In this document: positions 61,179 through 64,000 of the stretch, piece by piece
Layout: each line of letters starts with the position of its first letter
How positions within the stretch are numbered: position 1 is the first letter of the stretch
DNA from: Hofstenia miamia
Lineage: Eukaryota > Xenacoelomorpha > Acoela
Length of the DNA: 64,000 nt
Direction of reading: 5' to 3'
Assembly: GCA_004352715.1 (NCBI GenBank)
Contig: SCFE01000088.1
Coordinates: forward strand, 1,272,164 to 1,336,163
The notes under the pieces: generated by a model
Databases searched by the model: none
What the model was told of the DNA's origin: nothing
Seen by the model: only the letters and a program-made list of their open reading frames with translations
Made by a program: the position numbers and the translations under genes

Positions 61179-62317
61179 GATGCAGCTGGCGGAGGTGTTC
61201 CTGGATGTGCATGTCTACCTTCGAGTGTTGATCCTGTCTTCCATTATCTCTGCTTTATCTAAATAGATTGGAGTGAATTAAGTAGCTACAAGGCTCTTGT
61301 GTATTAAATTAGTTTAATAAATTGCACACTGATTATAAAGGAGAGAAATCGGAAAAGTGTCAACTCCGCTTAATGTTTAATCTAAGAAAAGTAATAGTTT
61401 TCTCTAAATTACACACTCACAGTGGATTGGCATGATTCTACAATAGAATGTTGTATTGTGTTGTAAAATGCTCAACATGTGAAGAGCACACACTCTGAGA
61501 TCGTGTGCCTTGTTGTCTGAGGATAGTTTCATCCTTGAACATTACTGAAGTCCATTTATCCAAAGTCCAATGTTGTACGTTCTTGCAAATACAAACCCAT
61601 CATGAACATCTTGGTTGAAACACGTTGTTTTTTGGCTGCCTTGTATGATTTGGGCCTTTTTTTACTATAATGCAGTGATGAATTGTGTGTGCAATAGGAA
61701 ATTTAGTAATAGCTATTATGCGCATCTCCAGAAGAAGGATTTATCTTACATGCTCTCAAAAGTTCTTGGTCTTTAACTCGGCTTGTTAAATGTGGTCTTC
61801 ACCTGCGTTATGATTAGGCAAGAATACTGCTCATTTGATGAAGTGGGTTGGCCACTGCTGTATGGCTCATTATGAATAGATTTGGAATTGCACAATTTGT
61901 CCCTTCAAAGTATATATATATATATGGTATTCAGGTAAATCTGGACATCTTTCAATTGTAGCTACTGAATAACATTTATAATCTTCCACAACACTACTGC
62001 ATGTGTGTCATCAAATATTGCAATTTTCTCTATTAATATTACATTACCTATCATGCATGCACTTGCTAATTAAGGTAATTTGAGATTCCTTGCATGAAAT
62101 TTACCTAATTTCAAACAGGTCTTAAGTTTTGGAGAGAATCTCGAGTGCTTTGGAAGATTGATATACTTGTATAACAGCACCTAATTTTTCAGCATCCCAA
62201 GAGTGATTCACAGCAAGCATTCAGCATCTGTAATGGTTATTGTTGTCGCCAGTCGCAATTGTGAGTGCATACCTCAATATTTCTTCAAAAAAGTAATCCT
62301 ATTTATATATATATATA
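61179..62317. other. Non-coding, AT-rich
   Basis: Nothing recognised; ends in (TA)n at the gap. Confidence 0.5.
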
Positions 62318-63277
62318 NNNNNNNNNNNNNNNNNNNNNNNNNNNNNNNNNNNNNNNNNNNNNNNNNNNNNNNNNNNNNNNNNNNNNNNNNNNNNNNNNNN
62401 NNNNNNNNNNNNNNNNNNNNNNNNNNNNNNNNNNNNNNNNNNNNNNNNNNNNNNNNNNNNNNNNNNNNNNNNNNNNNNNNNNNNNNNNNNNNNNNNNNNN
62501 NNNNNNNNNNNNNNNNNNNNNNNNNNNNNNNNNNNNNNNNNNNNNNNNNNNNNNNNNNNNNNNNNNNNNNNNNNNNNNNNNNNNNNNNNNNNNNNNNNNN
62601 NNNNNNNNNNNNNNNNNNNNNNNNNNNNNNNNNNNNNNNNNNNNNNNNNNNNNNNNNNNNNNNNNNNNNNNNNNNNNNNNNNNNNNNNNNNNNNNNNNNN
62701 NNNNNNNNNNNNNNNNNNNNNNNNNNNNNNNNNNNNNNNNNNNNNNNNNNNNNNNNNNNNNNNNNNNNNNNNNNNNNNNNNNNNNNNNNNNNNNNNNNNN
62801 NNNNNNNNNNNNNNNNNNNNNNNNNNNNNNNNNNNNNNNNNNNNNNNNNNNNNNNNNNNNNNNNNNNNNNNNNNNNNNNNNNNNNNNNNNNNNNNNNNNN
62901 NNNNNNNNNNNNNNNNNNNNNNNNNNNNNNNNNNNNNNNNNNNNNNNNNNNNNNNNNNNNNNNNNNNNNNNNNNNNNNNNNNNNNNNNNNNNNNNNNNNN
63001 NNNNNNNNNNNNNNNNNNNNNNNNNNNNNNNNNNNNNNNNNNNNNNNNNNNNNNNNNNNNNNNNNNNNNNNNNNNNNNNNNNNNNNNNNNNNNNNNNNNN
63101 NNNNNNNNNNNNNNNNNNNNNNNNNNNNNNNNNNNNNNNNNNNNNNNNNNNNNNNNNNNNNNNNNNNNNNNNNNNNNNNNNNNNNNNNNNNNNNNNNNNN
63201 NNNNNNNNNNNNNNNNNNNNNNNNNNNNNNNNNNNNNNNNNNNNNNNNNNNNNNNNNNNNNNNNNNNNNNNNNNNNN
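62318..63277. other. Assembly gap (960 N)
   Basis: It begins in a (TA)n run and ends inside a gypsy RT frame, so it hides the N-terminal RT and whatever lies before it. Confidence 0.95.
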
Positions 63278-63567
63278 GAGCGTTGAACATCCTGTATAAG
63301 GCAGGTCTATGGGTTAATGGAAAGAAGTGTGAAATTTTAAAAGAACAAGTTGTATTCCTGGGGAGACAAATCCGGAAAGGTGAAATACGAATGAAAAATA
63401 ATGCAAGAGAGATGATCCAAAACATTAGTAGTCCGAAAACGAAAAAGGATTTACAGCGGATTATGGGTTTTATTAACTATTATGGTTCATTTATATCCAA
63501 TGTGGCTCATAAAACTGGTAGGATGACAGAATTGCTTAAAAAGAATAAAGTTTTCGAATGGACATGA
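63278..63567 (+). pseudogene. Ty3/gypsy RT thumb fragment
   Basis: The frame enters from the gap and reads LYKAGLWVNGKKCEILKEQV, VFLGRQIRKGEI, KDLQRIMGFINYYGSFISNVA and LLKKNKVFEWT, the collinear RT thumb and connection motifs of Ty3/gypsy (KC, FLG, DLQ-x-x-GFINYY, F-WT). It ends at TGA 63565-63567, exactly where RNase H normally begins. The sequence then continues as the unknown family (copy E) with no spacer. All visible motifs are intact, so this copy is younger than the gypsy element at 31655-35450 and belongs to a different lineage. Confidence 0.85.
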
Positions 63568-64000
63568 AAGAACATTTCAATAGACCGTATTTCAAAAGCA
63601 CAGTCCACATTACATTTGATGAGCAGTTTATGATGAAAGACGTACAGAAGCTAACTAAAAATAAAGACAGAATTATAGCTGAGTGCAAGCAAGTGAACTT
63701 GGACAGAAAGCATCTCACGATAGTCTATTTTGTAAAAGACACTGAAATAACATTGAAAAGGCTTCAGACTAATATAGAAGAAACTCTGAAAACAGCTAAG
63801 AAAAACAAAACGAGGGTAATAATAGTCGTTACACAAAAAGAAGAGGAATTGCCAAGATGTATAAAGGAGATGGAGATTAAGCTAGATAATCTATTCACGT
63901 TGGATAGCAGAACAATGAAAATTTCGGAACTTATAAAAGTGGATTTACAAATCAATGAAATAGCGCTGGCGGAGAGAATTATGGTAGAACCCAAAATTGC
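63564..64000 (+). CDS. Unrecognised multicopy protein family, copy E (N-terminal part)
   Basis: Uninterrupted frame from ATG 63564 to the window end. It opens with the family hallmark NRPYFKSTVHITFDEQF, parallel to RPYMRSTTHMTFNKNF of copy 1 and PYWQSMIHTMFDEDF of copy B. It continues VNLDRKHLTIVYFVKD and TRVIIVVTQKEEELPR, matching copy 1 NVDEENLTIIHVLREK and TRIVVIAMNENLEELP. The alternation of short hydrophobic strands and charged helices suggests an alpha/beta module of about 130 residues. The ATG overlaps the TGA of the preceding RT (ATGA), so either element junction or translational coupling is possible. Residues before RPY that exist in copy 1 (VNVLISYP) are not clearly present, so this copy may be truncated at its 5' end. 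Function unknown; lack of stops suggests recent mobility or selection. Confidence 0.65.
   Translation, partial: MKEHFNRPYFKSTVHITFDEQFMMKDVQKLTKNKDRIIAECKQVNLDRKHLTIVYFVKDTEITLKRLQTNIEETLKTAKKNKTRVIIVVTQKEEELPRCIKEMEIKLDNLFTLDSRTMKISELIKVDLQINEIALAERIMVEPKI

Overview
The window is AT-rich metazoan (invertebrate) nuclear DNA. The evidence is a spliced host gene with very long introns, at least eleven classes of eukaryotic transposable element, (TA)n and trinucleotide microsatellites, and no bacterial gene organisation. I cannot name the species. Several single-base Ns, two gaps of exactly 1000 Ns and four gaps beside (TA)n runs show a draft assembly, and some apparent duplications sit exactly at those joins.

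The only recognisable host gene is a mitochondrial-type adenylate kinase (AK2 family) on the + strand. Its three coding exons (20090-20347, 38427-38639, 44845-45060) are all phase 0 and together encode about 228 residues. Intron 1 (about 18 kb) and intron 2 (about 6.2 kb) are filled with transposon remnants: piggyBac, three Tc1/mariner-type elements in intron 1 and one in intron 2, two THAP/P-element-like transposases, a Ty3/gypsy element carrying a second retroelement insertion, and a hAT transposase.

The most unusual region is 1-12305. It holds several copies of a long protein family that I do not recognise: copy 1 (1-1703, -), copy A (2709-3779, +), copy B (6671-9514, +) and copy C (10430-12305, -). 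A further copy, E, starts at 63564 (+) and runs off the window end, directly beside a Ty3/gypsy reverse transcriptase fragment. Between copies A and B lies a candidate Ginger-type DNA transposon (3775-6670), with gypsy-like integrase and terminal inverted repeats of about 230 bp beginning TGTAG. Copy C is split by a 1-kb non-autonomous element (10727-11751) whose inverted ends are built of tandem 15-bp units.

Outside these: a LINE with endonuclease/RT and an SGNH-esterase-like ORF1 (14931-19132, -); from 45 to 62 kb, mostly non-coding DNA with a second non-LTR RT (49430-51560, -), a hAT C-terminus (52020-52570, -), LINE fragments, a second element with repeat-built inverted ends (57420-58625) and a TTAA-flanked MITE (59476-60040).

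All assignments come from reading motifs by eye; no search was run.
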